A stretch of DNA of 17,449 nt from an uncultured Polymorphobacter sp. (GCA_937871645.1 CALMPZ010000341.1:1-17449); one strand, 5' to 3'; shown: positions 6,484 to 14,319, counted from the first letter of the stretch. The notes: generated by a model not told the origin, from the letters alone. Program-made: numbers and translations.

Positions 6484-7170
6484 TCAGGCCGCGACGGTGG
6501 TGCGGCGGCGGCGCATCGCCGTGCCCAACATGCCGAAGCCGGCGATCATCAGCGCCCAGCTGGCGGGTTCGGGGACTGCGGGGCTGGTGTTGAACTCGGT
6601 CACCAGACCGCCGGTGCCGCTGAAGGTGCCGCCCGCGCCGGCATCGACCGCGCGGCTGGTCTGGATGCCAGTGTAGTCGGCCCTGTTGTAGCTGTTGCCA
6701 GTGCCGTTGCCGACATTGTCTTGGTTGGAGACAATGATGTCCATCAGCAGGTTGCCGTTGGCCGGGTTGAAGACGTAGTTTGCGCCGGATACCGAAAATG
6801 ATGGGCCGATCGCACCACCGAGATTGCCGGAGTAGAAGCTCGCGGTGTTGGCGACATTGGTCACCGGATAGCCGCTGCCGACGGCATCAGTCGTGCTTGA
6901 AAAGCTGATGACATAATTGCCGTTGAGGACGGTACCCGACACGCCGTCATCGGCGAAGAAGGTGATCGTATCGAACTGCACGGCGCCGCCGAACAAGGCG
7001 CCGTCATAGATCTGCTGAAAGTGAAACGACTGGCCGAGGTTGCTGCCGCTGTCGTTGCACATGAACGGATAGCAATTGCCGGCGTCGGACGAGCCGATGA
7101 CGAGCGCGTTAGCCGCCGACGGCAGCGCAAGCAGCGCCACAGCGCCGATGAGTGCGGATTTCAGCTTCAT
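6484..7170 (-). CDS. PEPxxWA-CTERM sorting domain protein
   Basis: 228 residues. Signal peptide MKLKSALIGAVALLALPSAANA, then a mature region rich in Ser, Gly, Asn and Thr that looks like beta strands, with one Cys pair (GNCYPFMCND). It ends with the sorting signal VPEPASWALMIAGFGMLG followed by a short gap and RRRR. Such proteins are exported, processed by an exosortase-type membrane protease and released or anchored at the cell surface or matrix. The substrate or partner of this one is unknown. The ATG at 7170 is preceded by AGGGGAG 7-8 bases upstream, and a longer frame starting at 7209 lacks such a site and would spoil the signal peptide. A sigma-54 promoter lies at 7221-7237. No exosortase gene is in the window. 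Confidence 0.93.
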   Translation of the reverse strand: MKLKSALIGAVALLALPSAANALVIGSSDAGNCYPFMCNDSGSNLGQSFHFQQIYDGALFGGAVQFDTITFFADDGVSGTVLNGNYVISFSSTTDAVGSGYPVTNVANTASFYSGNLGGAIGPSFSVSGANYVFNPANGNLLMDIIVSNQDNVGNGTGNSYNRADYTGIQTSRAVDAGAGGTFSGTGGLVTEFNTSPAVPEPASWALMIAGFGMLGTAMRRRRTTVAA

Positions 7171-7220
7171 TTGTGACTCCCCTGTTGCAGCGGCGAGCTT
7201 GCCCTGCATTGCAAACGCAA

Positions 7221-7237
7221 AGCAAGAAGCGTGCCAA
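7221..7237 (-). promoter_or_regulatory. Sigma-54 (RpoN) -24/-12 promoter
   Basis: The minus strand reads TTGGCACGCTTCTTGCT. This fits the sigma-54 consensus YTGGCACG-N4-TTGCW at every fixed position, with exactly 10 bases between the GG of the -24 box and the GC of the -12 box. The predicted start, near 7210, leaves a roughly 40-base leader with a good ribosome site before the ATG at 7170. Confidence 0.85.
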
Positions 7238-7309
7238 TCTTTAATGAATGCGCAACATATTGGACGCGAAGCCCGAATTCATTGCTCCGCGTAAATCGCC
7301 CTGCAAAAG

Positions 7310-7326
7310 TGTAACTTATTCTGACA
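7310..7326 (-). promoter_or_regulatory. Candidate activator site (dyad) for the sigma-54 promoter
   Basis: TGTAACTTATTCTGACA has dyad symmetry TGTnA-N7-TnACA. It lies about 80 bases upstream of the -24 box, the distance range where enhancer-binding activators of RpoN bind. It sits in the short space just after the AI-2E family gene stop codon (7330). Exosortase-linked activators of the PrsR type are the obvious candidates, but the site sequence has not been matched to any known motif here. Confidence 0.4.
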
Positions 7327-7329
7327 GTT

Positions 7330-8418
7330 TCAGTCGCCTGCAGCGTCGGGCTGCGTCGCCATGCTGCGATGCGACAGCGCCACCTTGGCCATCGCGACAA
7401 TCGGATCGGCGAGCGCCACGCCGATGATGCCGAACAGCACGCCGAACAGCAGCTGCGCCGCCAGCACGACGGCGGGCGCTAGGTCGACGACCTTTTTCTC
7501 GATGATCGGCGTCAGCACATAGCCTTCGAGGAATTGCACGAACGCGAAGATGGCGAGCGCCCACAGCCCGGTATCGACGCCGGCCGAAAAGCCCATCGCG
7601 ACGACGATGACGCCGGCAATCATCGGCCCCAGCGTCGGGATGAATGCCAGCAGTCCTGCCGTCAGCCCGAGCAGCCCTGCGAGTGGCACACCGACCGCCC
7701 AGAGCCCGACGAACATGATGCCGCCTTCGATCGCCATCGCCAGCATACGACCGCCGATCCAGTGCCGCAGCGTTCGTGCGCACGCCATCACGGTTGCCGC
7801 CATACCGGCGCGGTGCGCTTCGGGAGTCAGCCACTCAATGCCGCGTTCATAGATGCGCGGATCGACCGCGACATAGATGCCGATCATCAGCATGAAGACC
7901 AGGCTGCCGATGGCGCCAACGAAGCTGCCGACAGTTTCGCGGACGCTGCCGAGCGAGCCGGCAAATCGGTGCTGCATGGCGCCGACCGGGTCGCGCCCGG
8001 CCTCGCCGAAATCGACGCCATTGCCGCGTGCATAATCGGCAAAGGCAATGAACTGCGCCGTCAGCGTGCTGCGCAACTGGGCATATTGTTCGGCAAGCTG
8101 GTAGCTGGCGAACAGCACGAAGCTGGTCAGCAGCGCCAGCAGCACGAAAATGACGACGCCCATGCGCACCTGCATCGGCGCGCGCCATATCCGCGACAGC
8201 TGGCGTTCGGCACCCTGCAGCGCCGCTGCCACCACCAGCCCGCCGATAATCAGCATCAGCATCGGCGCGAGTTTCCACGCCAGCCAGACGAAAGCTGCCA
8301 TGCCGATCCAGATGCTGGCATCGCGCAGCGCGTTGCGGCCGCGTTCGCTGTGCGGCTCGATCGGACTCGCGGACAATGGCGCGGGTGGCGGCTTGGGCGT
8401 GGCCGGCTTGCGCGCCAT
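7330..8418 (-). CDS. AI-2E family transporter (PerM/YdiK-type membrane protein)
   Basis: 362 residues. After a Pro/Ala-rich N-terminal tail, hydrophobic helices begin near residue 36 (WIGMAAFVWLAWKLAPMLMLIIGGLVVAAALQ). The gene has the layout of the PF01594 family: two helix groups, a polar middle region (about 115-165), then a C-terminal block with GLTAGLLAFIPTLGPMIAG, QFLEGYVLTPIIEKKVVDL and GIIGVALADPIVA. Members have been proposed to export autoinducer-2 or act as ion antiporters, so the substrate here is unknown. The start is 5 bases after the lepB stop, so it is probably in that operon. In many alphaproteobacteria rnc and era occupy this place. Confidence 0.9.
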   Translation of the reverse strand: MARKPATPKPPPAPLSASPIEPHSERGRNALRDASIWIGMAAFVWLAWKLAPMLMLIIGGLVVAAALQGAERQLSRIWRAPMQVRMGVVIFVLLALLTSFVLFASYQLAEQYAQLRSTLTAQFIAFADYARGNGVDFGEAGRDPVGAMQHRFAGSLGSVRETVGSFVGAIGSLVFMLMIGIYVAVDPRIYERGIEWLTPEAHRAGMAATVMACARTLRHWIGGRMLAMAIEGGIMFVGLWAVGVPLAGLLGLTAGLLAFIPTLGPMIAGVIVVAMGFSAGVDTGLWALAIFAFVQFLEGYVLTPIIEKKVVDLAPAVVLAAQLLFGVLFGIIGVALADPIVAMAKVALSHRSMATQPDAAGD

Positions 8419-8423
8419 TGTCG

Positions 8424-9254
8424 TCAGTTCTTCGCCGGCGGCGCCGACACCTGCGGGCGCAACGACATGAAGGCGCGGTCACCGCGCAACGCGCCCCACC
8501 AGCTCAGCGGGTTGAGCGACGTCGACCCGTCGAGCGAAAAGGTGGTGAATTCGGCGCGGCCGACCAGGTTTTCGATCGGCAGCATCGCCAGCCCGCCCAT
8601 TTCGGCGGGGAAGCGACTATCTTCGCTGTTGTCGCGGTTGTCGCCCATCAGGAAGATATGGCCTTCGGGCACGATCATCGGTGGCGTGTTGTCCTGCGGC
8701 GTCGGGAACAGGTCGAGCACGTCATAGCTGGCGCCGCCCGGCAGCGTCTCGCGGTAGCGCGGGTAGCGGCAGACGGTGACGCCGTCGGGACGGACGATGC
8801 GGTACTGCACCACCGCCGGATCGAGGCAATCGGTGTTGGGCGACACGACCAAATCTGCGGGCGGCAACGGCGTCTTGGGCACTGCAACGCCGTTGAGCCA
8901 GAGCTGGCCGTCGCGCATTTCGACGGTATCGCCGGGCAGCCCGATGAGGCGCTTGATGTAATCGACATGGTCGATCGGCGACTTGATGACCACGACATCG
9001 CCGCGCTCGGGCAAGCGGCCGAACAGGCGACCCGGCACCGTGGGCAGGCTGATCCAGCTCGGCGACATCGTCGAATAGCCATAGGGGTATTTCGACACGA
9101 TCAGCCGGTCGCCGGTGACCAGCCCCGGCAGCATCGATTCGCTCGGGATGAAGAACGGCTTGGCGATGAAGCTGTGGATGCCGAACACGATCAGCCCGAG
9201 CAGCGCCAGTTGCTTGAGCTCGCCCACCCAGTCGGTCTTTTTCTTGTCGGTCAT
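8424..9254 (-). CDS. lepB: Signal peptidase I
   Basis: Inner-membrane serine protease that removes signal peptides from exported proteins; 276 residues. One N-terminal membrane helix (about 14-32, [19 protein letters not shown]) is followed by the catalytic serine motif IPSESMLPG (Ser40) and the general-base lysine in [12 protein letters not shown] (Lys101). The conserved [11 protein letters not shown] box is at 204-214. Between these lies an insertion with two Cys (about 143 and 162) that could form a disulfide. The ATG overlaps the acpS TGA by 4 bases (ATGA), so translation is probably coupled. The family, catalytic dyad and context leave little doubt. Confidence 0.96.
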   Translation of the reverse strand: MTDKKKTDWVGELKQLALLGLIVFGIHSFIAKPFFIPSESMLPGLVTGDRLIVSKYPYGYSTMSPSWISLPTVPGRLFGRLPERGDVVVIKSPIDHVDYIKRLIGLPGDTVEMRDGQLWLNGVAVPKTPLPPADLVVSPNTDCLDPAVVQYRIVRPDGVTVCRYPRYRETLPGGASYDVLDLFPTPQDNTPPMIVPEGHIFLMGDNRDNSEDSRFPAEMGGLAMLPIENLVGRAEFTTFSLDGSTSLNPLSWWGALRGDRAFMSLRPQVSAPPAKN

Positions 9255-9685
9255 GATTGGCCTTTATCGAGTGGCAAGATGTCGAGCCGCACCGCGAAGA
9301 TCAGCACGAACGCCTGTGCCCAGGGGTGGTCATCGGTCATCGTCAGATGGATTTCAGCCTTATGCCCTGCCGGCGTGATGCACGCCAGTTGTTCGGCGGC
9401 GCCACCGGTCAGCTGCAGCGTCGGCGCGCCCGACGGCAGGTTGACGACGCCCATGTCGCGCCAGAACACGCCCTTGCGAAACCCGGTGCCGAGCGCCTTC
9501 GAGCACGCCTCCTTGGCGGCGAAGCGCTTGGCGTAGGTCGCGGCGCGGGTCATCTGGCGGCGGTCGGATTTCGCCTGTTCGACAGGGGTGAAGATGCGGT
9601 CGAGGAAGCGCGTGCCGAAGCGGTCGATCGAGCCGGCGATGCGGTCGATATTGCACAGGTCCGAGCCAATGCCGATCACGCTCAT
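9251..9685 (-). CDS. acpS: Holo-[acyl-carrier-protein] synthase
   Basis: Transfers the 4'-phosphopantetheine arm from CoA to acyl carrier protein in fatty-acid synthesis. 144 residues, somewhat longer than the usual ~120-130. Magnesium-binding Asp9 lies in [12 protein letters not shown], and Glu59 lies in [16 protein letters not shown]; between them are the family's FTPVEQA and the start of the second helix. The C-terminal strand block ([31 protein letters not shown]) is also typical. The ATG at 9685 gives the conserved [10 protein letters not shown]-terminus, although the ribosome site is weak; a longer frame from 9736 would run into pdxJ. It lies 10 bases after the pdxJ stop and overlaps lepB by 4 bases. 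Confidence 0.94.
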   Translation of the reverse strand: MSVIGIGSDLCNIDRIAGSIDRFGTRFLDRIFTPVEQAKSDRRQMTRAATYAKRFAAKEACSKALGTGFRKGVFWRDMGVVNLPSGAPTLQLTGGAAEQLACITPAGHKAEIHLTMTDDHPWAQAFVLIFAVRLDILPLDKGQS

Positions 9686-9699
9686 CGGGGCACGCTCAT
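9682..9699 (-). other. Five-codon mini-ORF linking pdxJ and acpS
   Basis: On the minus strand, ATG AGC GTG CCC CGA TGA begins inside the pdxJ stop (ATGA overlap) and its own stop overlaps the acpS ATG (again ATGA). The 9 bases ATGAGCGTG are repeated at the acpS start. It could hand ribosomes from pdxJ to acpS, which has a poor ribosome site, or be chance. Confidence 0.3.
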
Positions 9700-10424
9700 G
9701 AACGCGCGGCGTCCATCCGCGACCGCATTTCGGCAATCGCTGCTGGAAGCCCGCTGAACACCGCCTCGCCGATCAGGAAATGCCCGATGTTGAGTTCGGC
9801 AAGTTCGGGGATCGCGGCGACCGGCCCTACATTGTCGTAGGTCAGGCCGTGGCCGGCATGGATTTCGAGGCCGAGCGACGCGCCATAGGTCGCCGCCGCC
9901 TGCAACCGCATCAGTTCGACCGCCACCGCGTCACCTTCGGCGTGCGCGTAGGGACCAGTGTGGAGTTCGACCACCGGCGCACCAAGCCGCGCTGCCGCAT
10001 CGAGCTGAGCCTTTTCGGGGGCAATGAACAGGCTGACGCGGATGCCGGCAGCCTTCAACCGCGCCACAATCGGCGCCAGGCTGTTATGCTGGCCGGCGGC
10101 ATCGAGACCGCCTTCGGTGGTGCGTTCGGCACGGCGTTCGGGGACGATGCACGCGGCGTGCGGCTTGTGCCGCAGCGCAATCGCCAGCATCTCGTCGGTC
10201 GCAGCCATTTCGAGGTTGAGCGGCAGGCTGATGGTGCCGATCAGCCGGTCGAGGTCGTCATCGGTGATATGGCGGCGGTCTTCGCGCAGATGCGCGGTGA
10301 TGCCGTCGGCGCCGGCGCTGTCGGCTACTTCCGCCGCACGCACGGGGTCTGGAAACGCCCCGCCGCGCGCGTTGCGGATGGTCGCGACATGGTCGATATT
10401 GACGCCCAGCCGCAGCTTGGTCAC
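9696..10424 (-). CDS. pdxJ: Pyridoxine 5'-phosphate synthase
   Basis: Condenses 1-deoxyxylulose 5-phosphate with 3-amino-2-oxopropyl phosphate to pyridoxine 5'-phosphate, the last ring-forming step of the DXP route to vitamin B6. 242 residues with the PdxJ pattern: [19 protein letters not shown] at the N-terminus, [12 protein letters not shown] with His45, LNLEMA with Glu72 and [12 protein letters not shown] with His192. These match the catalytic residues of the E. coli enzyme, nearly in number. The start chosen is GTG at 10424, because AAGGA lies 7-8 bases upstream and [13 protein letters not shown] is the family N-terminus; a TTG 15 bases upstream is an alternative. The gap from pyrE is 11 bases. 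Confidence 0.95.
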   Translation of the reverse strand: MTKLRLGVNIDHVATIRNARGGAFPDPVRAAEVADSAGADGITAHLREDRRHITDDDLDRLIGTISLPLNLEMAATDEMLAIALRHKPHAACIVPERRAERTTEGGLDAAGQHNSLAPIVARLKAAGIRVSLFIAPEKAQLDAAARLGAPVVELHTGPYAHAEGDAVAVELMRLQAAATYGASLGLEIHAGHGLTYDNVGPVAAIPELAELNIGHFLIGEAVFSGLPAAIAEMRSRMDAARS

Positions 10425-10435
10425 GCCCCGATCCT

Positions 10436-11014
10436 TCAAGCGCGCGAGCCCGGCTTGATGGCGGGTATCGCCGCGAGTTCGGCCGGCAGCGCGTCGGCGC
10501 TATAGCTTGGCACATCGAGGCGGATCAGCGGCGTGAACGGCACGCCGAGATCCGCCTTGCCATTCGAGCGGTCGACGAGCGATGCGGCATGGATGACCTT
10601 GCCGCCGGCGGCTTCGATTGCAGCAATCGCCTCGCGCGATGACAATCCGGTGGTGACGACGTCTTCCATCATCAGCACCTTCTGCCCCGGCGTCAGCGCG
10701 AAGCCGCGGCGCAGTTCGAAAGTGCCTTGCGGCCGCTCGACGAACATCGAGTCGACGCCCAGCGCGCGCGCCAGTTCATAACCGCAGATGAGGCCGCCCA
10801 TTGCCGGCGCCACCACCGCCGTAACCTCGGCGCGCACTGCCTCGGGGAGCTTAGCCGCCAGCGCGCTGCACAGCCGCTCGGCACGCGCCGGGCTCATCAG
10901 CACGCGCGCACACTGTAGATAGCGCGGACTGCGCAGCCCCGATGACAGGATGAAATGACCTTCGAGCAGCGCATTGGCGGCGCGGAACTCGGCGAGAATG
11001 GCTTCGACGTTCAT
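10436..11014 (-). CDS. pyrE: Orotate phosphoribosyltransferase
   Basis: Makes orotidine 5'-phosphate from orotate and PRPP in pyrimidine synthesis. 192 residues with the PRPP-binding loop [11 protein letters not shown] (115-125), the substrate segment [21 protein letters not shown] near the N-terminus and [14 protein letters not shown] (69-82), all typical of the shorter PyrE form. The ATG at 11014 fits the family N-terminus. The stop codon lies 11 bases before the pdxJ GTG. The end KPGSRA is a normal ragged tail. Confidence 0.95.
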   Translation of the reverse strand: MNVEAILAEFRAANALLEGHFILSSGLRSPRYLQCARVLMSPARAERLCSALAAKLPEAVRAEVTAVVAPAMGGLICGYELARALGVDSMFVERPQGTFELRRGFALTPGQKVLMMEDVVTTGLSSREAIAAIEAAGGKVIHAASLVDRSNGKADLGVPFTPLIRLDVPSYSADALPAELAAIPAIKPGSRA

Positions 11015-11059
11015 GACAGCGTTCCTAGCCGGTCACGCTTGCCATTGCCAGCCTGCGCA

Positions 11060-11470
11060 CTATTCCGGCGGCGCGCCGTCCCAGAACATCGCCTCGATCT
11101 TGTTGCCATCGAGGTCGCGGACGAAAGCGCCGTAATATTCGGGGCCGTAGTCGGGGCGTGGGCCAGGGGCACCGTCGTCCTTGCCGCCTGCCGCAAGCGC
11201 GGCAATGTGAAACGCATCGACTTCGGCGCGCGAACCGGCAGAGAAGGCAAAATGTGCGCCGTTGCCGACTTGCGGCGGCGCGCCATTGTGCGGCGGCTGC
11301 ACCCAGAATTCGGGAAACTGCTTGCCGTAGGCGACGGCAAACCCTTCATCGAGCACGCGCCGTGCACCGATGGTGGCGAGCACCGCGTCATAAAATGCGC
11401 AGGCGCGTTTGACGTCGGATGTGCCGACCGAGACGTGGCTGATGATGCTGGGATTGGTGAAGTCACTCAT
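11060..11470 (-). CDS. VOC family (glyoxalase/dioxygenase-fold) protein
   Basis: 136 residues of the vicinal-oxygen-chelate fold: the first beta-alpha block ISHVSVGTSDVKRACAFYDAVLATIG with a candidate metal-ligand His near residue 11, then HFAFSA, and the closing strand YGAFVRDLDGNKIEAMFWDG with a candidate ligand Glu near residue 129. Such proteins include lactoylglutathione lyases and bleomycin-type resistance proteins; the substrate here cannot be told. The ATG at 11470 was chosen because AGGAGG lies 8 bases upstream. It sits between rsh and pyrE, 45 bases before pyrE. An ATTGaCAAT dyad (11493-11501) lies in the 52-base gap to rsh and might be a regulator site, but that is weak. Confidence 0.85.
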   Translation of the reverse strand: MSDFTNPSIISHVSVGTSDVKRACAFYDAVLATIGARRVLDEGFAVAYGKQFPEFWVQPPHNGAPPQVGNGAHFAFSAGSRAEVDAFHIAALAAGGKDDGAPGPRPDYGPEYYGAFVRDLDGNKIEAMFWDGAPPE

Positions 11471-11522
11471 TGCAAGGCCTCCTGCAGAGTGCATTGACAA
11501 TATACCGCCTCGGAAATCGGCG

Positions 11523-13646
11523 CTAGCCACGTTCGACCGACACCACCGACTGTGTCGCGCGCAGGGCGGCAATGATGTTGGTCAGATGCGCCAGCCCGTC
11601 GACTTCCATGTCGATGACGAAGCTGTGGAACTGGCGGTCGCGGTCGCGCAGGTTGAGGTTGACGATATTGGCGCCGTGGTGCGCGAGGATACCGGTCACC
11701 GCCGCCAGCGCGCCGGGCTTGTTGTGGACGACGGCGATCAGCTGGGCGACGGCGACTTCGCTGTCGGTGACCCAGCGCAAGTCGAGCCATTCGAGCCCGT
11801 CATCGCCTTCGAGCATCGCGCAATCGATGCGGTGAACTTCGATGCCGGTGCCCGGTCGGCGCAGCCCGACAATGCGGTCGCCGGGAATCGGGTGGCAGCA
11901 TTCCTCGAGCCGGTAGGCGACGCCGGGTGTCAGCCCGGTGATCGGGATCGCCGCCTGCTGGCCGGCGCGTGCGCTCGCGGCCTTGCTGCCGCGCTTGCCG
12001 GCCTTGCCGAGCCCGACGGTCGACCCCGGCAGCACCGCTTCGAGCAGCGCCGCGTCGGTCAGCGTCTGCCGCGCCAGCGCGACATACAGCGCGTTGCGGT
12101 CGGCGAGCTTGAGCCGCGCCAGCGCCTCGGCAATCGCAGTGTCGTCGAGCGGGCGCTTCAGCCGCGCGACAATTTCGTCGAACAGCTTGCGGCCCATCGC
12201 CAGCTGGCCCTCGCGCTGCAGATTGCGGACGTGGCGCCGCACCGCCGACCGCGCCTTGGCGGTGACGACAAAGCTCTCCCACGCCGGATCGGGAGTGGCG
12301 GTTTTGGAGCGCAGAATCTCGACCTGGTCGCCGTTGACCAGCGTGTCGCGCAAGCCGACTGTGCGGCCATTGATCTTGGCGCCGATGCAGCTGTCGCCCA
12401 GCGATGTGTGCACGGCATAGGCGAAATCGACCGCCGTTGAACCCGCCGGCAGCTGGATCAGCTCACCCTTGGGCGTGAACGCGAAAACCTGGTCCTGGAA
12501 CATCGCCATGCGCGTGTGTTCGAGCAGTTCCTCGGGGCTGGCGGCATGGTCGAGAATTTCGAGCAGGTCGCTAATCCACGGATAGGATTCGCGCGCCGCG
12601 GCGCCCTCGTCGCCCTGCTTGTAGGCCCAGTGCGCTGCCAGCCCGAGTTCGGCTTCGGCGTGCATCGCGGCGTCGCGGATCTGGATTTCGATGCGCATGT
12701 TCTCGTTGTGCATCACCGTGGTATGCAGCGAGCGATAGCCGTTGCGCTTGGGCGTCGAGATGAAATCCTTGAAGCGCCCCGGCACCATCGGCCAGCGCCG
12801 GTGCAGCACGCCGAGCGCCCGGTAACACGTCGCCGGATCATCGACGACGACGCGGAACGCCATGACATCGGACAATTGTTCGAACGCCATGTGGCGACGC
12901 TGCATCTTGCGCCAGATCGAATAGGGCCGCTTTTCGCGCCCGACGACTTCGGCCTCGATCCCGGCCTGGCCGAGCAGCATGCGGATGCCGCTTGAAATGC
13001 GCTTGACGACATCGCCGCCGCCGGCGCGCAGCTGTTCAAGGCGCTTGGAAATCGTGGCATAGGCTTCGGGCTCGAGCTGGCGGAAGCTGAGTTCCTGCAA
13101 CTCGTCCATGAAGTCGTACATGCCGATGCGTTCGGCGAGCGGCGCATAGATATCCATCGTCTCGCGCGCAATGCGGCGGCGCTTGTCGGGGTTCTTGATG
13201 AAATCGAGCGTCCGCATGTTGTGGAGGCGGTCGGCGAGCTTGACCAGCAGCACGCGGATGTCGTCGGACATCGCCACCAGGAACTTGCGCATGTTTTCGG
13301 CGGCGCGTTCGGTATCGGTCTGCGCCTCGATGCGGCTCAGTTTGGTGACACCGTCGACCAGCCGCGCGACATTGGCGCCGAACAGCTTCTCGATCTGCTC
13401 AGGCGTCGCGACGGTGTCCTCGACGGTGTCGTGGAGAATGCCCGTCGCGATGGTTTCGTCGTCGAGCTGCAGGTCGGTGAGGATGCCCGCGACTTCGATC
13501 GGATGGCTGAAATAGGGGTCGCCGCTGGCGCGCAGTTGCGACCCGTGGGCCTTCATCGAGAAGACATAGGCGCGGTTGAGCAAATCCTCATCCGCATCGG
13601 GGTCATAGGATTTTACACGTTCGACGAGTTCATACTGGCGCAGCAT
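11523..13646 (-). CDS. rsh: Bifunctional (p)ppGpp synthetase/hydrolase (RelA/SpoT homologue)
   Basis: Makes and degrades the stringent alarmone (p)ppGpp. 707 residues with the full long-RSH layout. The HD hydrolase has His48, His72-Asp73, Glu76-Asp77 (LHDTVEDT) and Asp139 (KLADRLHN). The synthetase has YSIWRKMQ near 242-249, RFKD at 291-294 (the RXKD form of bifunctional enzymes), GYRSLHT 303-309 and EIQIR 320-324. A TGS domain (about 386-446), a zinc/RIS region with EECCHPIPGDRI and a C-terminal ACT domain (about 630-707, VVHNKPGALAAVTGIL) follow. Hydrolase and synthetase motifs are both intact, so the enzyme should be bifunctional. The ATG at 13646 has no strong ribosome site. rpoZ lies upstream on the same strand, separated by 270 bases of repeats. 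Confidence 0.97.
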   Translation of the reverse strand: MLRQYELVERVKSYDPDADEDLLNRAYVFSMKAHGSQLRASGDPYFSHPIEVAGILTDLQLDDETIATGILHDTVEDTVATPEQIEKLFGANVARLVDGVTKLSRIEAQTDTERAAENMRKFLVAMSDDIRVLLVKLADRLHNMRTLDFIKNPDKRRRIARETMDIYAPLAERIGMYDFMDELQELSFRQLEPEAYATISKRLEQLRAGGGDVVKRISSGIRMLLGQAGIEAEVVGREKRPYSIWRKMQRRHMAFEQLSDVMAFRVVVDDPATCYRALGVLHRRWPMVPGRFKDFISTPKRNGYRSLHTTVMHNENMRIEIQIRDAAMHAEAELGLAAHWAYKQGDEGAAARESYPWISDLLEILDHAASPEELLEHTRMAMFQDQVFAFTPKGELIQLPAGSTAVDFAYAVHTSLGDSCIGAKINGRTVGLRDTLVNGDQVEILRSKTATPDPAWESFVVTAKARSAVRRHVRNLQREGQLAMGRKLFDEIVARLKRPLDDTAIAEALARLKLADRNALYVALARQTLTDAALLEAVLPGSTVGLGKAGKRGSKAASARAGQQAAIPITGLTPGVAYRLEECCHPIPGDRIVGLRRPGTGIEVHRIDCAMLEGDDGLEWLDLRWVTDSEVAVAQLIAVVHNKPGALAAVTGILAHHGANIVNLNLRDRDRQFHSFVIDMEVDGLAHLTNIIAALRATQSVVSVERG

Positions 13647-13695
13647 GGCCCGATAGTGGGGGCAGGGGGCGAAACGCGCAACCCGCTACTTCTTT

Positions 13696-13716
13696 CCCCT
13701 CCCGGCACGGGAGGGG
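13696..13716. repeat. GC-rich palindrome, copy 1
   Basis: CCCCTCCCG-GCA-CGGGAGGGG: a perfect 9-base stem with a 3-base loop, between rsh and rpoZ. Near-copies occur at 17262-17281 (CCCCTCCCGGCACAGGAGGG) and, more loosely, at 15181-15201. Both this copy and the one at 17262 are followed within about 100 bases by the larger palindrome family, so the two units travel together. In this orientation there is no T tract, so it is not a textbook terminator. Confidence 0.8.
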
Positions 13717-13795
13717 CACAACGCGCGGTACGCGTGGCGGGAGTGGGTGCAAAGCGACGTTTTTGCAGCGCTTGGTCGCCAAACATCCCAACCCC

Positions 13796-13865
13796 GCTCA
13801 CCCCAAGCGAAGTCGAGGGACAAACCCACCGCTGGGCGTGTCCCTCGACTTCGCTCGGGATGAGC
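13796..13865. repeat. REP-like long palindromic repeat, copy 1
   Basis: Two 27-base arms pair at 25 of 27 positions. The arm cores are AGCGAAGTCGAGGGAC and its complement, and the inner loop contains a small CCCA/TGGG hairpin. The same unit, with near-identical arms, occurs at 17321-17394. It lies between rpoZ and rsh. This is the pattern of dispersed REP/BIME-type elements, which are common between bacterial genes. I saw no transposase. Confidence 0.88.
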
Positions 13866-13916
13866 GAGGCTGGTTCAAGTTTGAAGAAGGCCCGCTATCG
13901 CAATCGAGCCTGCGCT

Positions 13917-14258
13917 CTACTCGTAATCCGGCCCGAGGTTCTGGTTCCGCGGCGGCTGCGCAGCGGTAAGACGCAAAGCCTCGGCCGACGCCGAAATCGA
14001 TCCGATCGCATCGGGGGCATCGTCTTCCGCCTGCACGACACGCTGCATCGACGCCACAATGGCTTCCTGCAGCTCGGCGGGATGCACCTTGACCTCGGCG
14101 ATTTCGCGCAGCGCGACGACGGGGTTTTTATCGCGGTCGCGGTCGACGAGCAGCTCGGCGCCGCTCGAAATCTGGCGCGAACGCTGGCCCGCCATGAGCA
14201 CGAGTTCAAAGCGGTTGGGGATTTTGTCGACGCAATCTTCGACGGTGACGCGCGCCAT
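13917..14258 (-). CDS. rpoZ: RNA polymerase omega subunit
   Basis: Small subunit that helps assemble and stabilise RNA polymerase by binding the beta-prime C-terminus. 113 residues with the omega signature [30 protein letters not shown], then [15 protein letters not shown], and a variable acidic tail. The ATG at 14258 is preceded by GGAG at a spacing of about 8. The gene is followed on the same strand by rsh, the classical rpoZ-rsh pairing, but with repeats in between. It is divergent from rpsD across a 247-base gap. Confidence 0.94.
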   Translation of the reverse strand: MARVTVEDCVDKIPNRFELVLMAGQRSRQISSGAELLVDRDRDKNPVVALREIAEVKVHPAELQEAIVASMQRVVQAEDDAPDAIGSISASAEALRLTAAQPPRNQNLGPDYE

Positions 14259-14289
14259 CGGGCAACTCCGGTGATAAAGGCAAGACGCG

Positions 14290-14319
14290 CTCCTAGCAGT
14301 CGCAGGGCCTCGGCGTCAA
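14290..14319 (-). promoter_or_regulatory. Candidate promoter for rpoZ
   Basis: On the minus strand TTGACG (14319-14314) is followed by an 18-base spacer and TAGGAG (14295-14290), about 31 bases upstream of the rpoZ ATG. The -35 box is good and the -10 box is weak. Confidence 0.3.

Noticed and set aside
8376-9536. Plus-strand open frame of 386 codons across the lepB region
   Set aside because: Antisense to lepB, acpS and the AI-2E family gene, with an Arg/His/Gln-rich product and no ribosome site; a GC-bias shadow.
11493-11501. ATTGaCAAT dyad upstream of the VOC gene as an operator
   Set aside because: A 9-base dyad with no extension is too short to stand out from chance, and no regulator gene is nearby.
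11523-13646. rsh as a RelA-type enzyme with a dead hydrolase
   Set aside because: The HD residues (His48, His72-Asp73, Asp139) and the RXKD motif are all intact, which fits a bifunctional enzyme.
13696-13865. Palindromes considered as a CRISPR array or as terminators
   Set aside because: There are only single palindromes with unequal spacing and no regular spacers, and neither is followed by a T tract. A dispersed REP-like repeat fits better.
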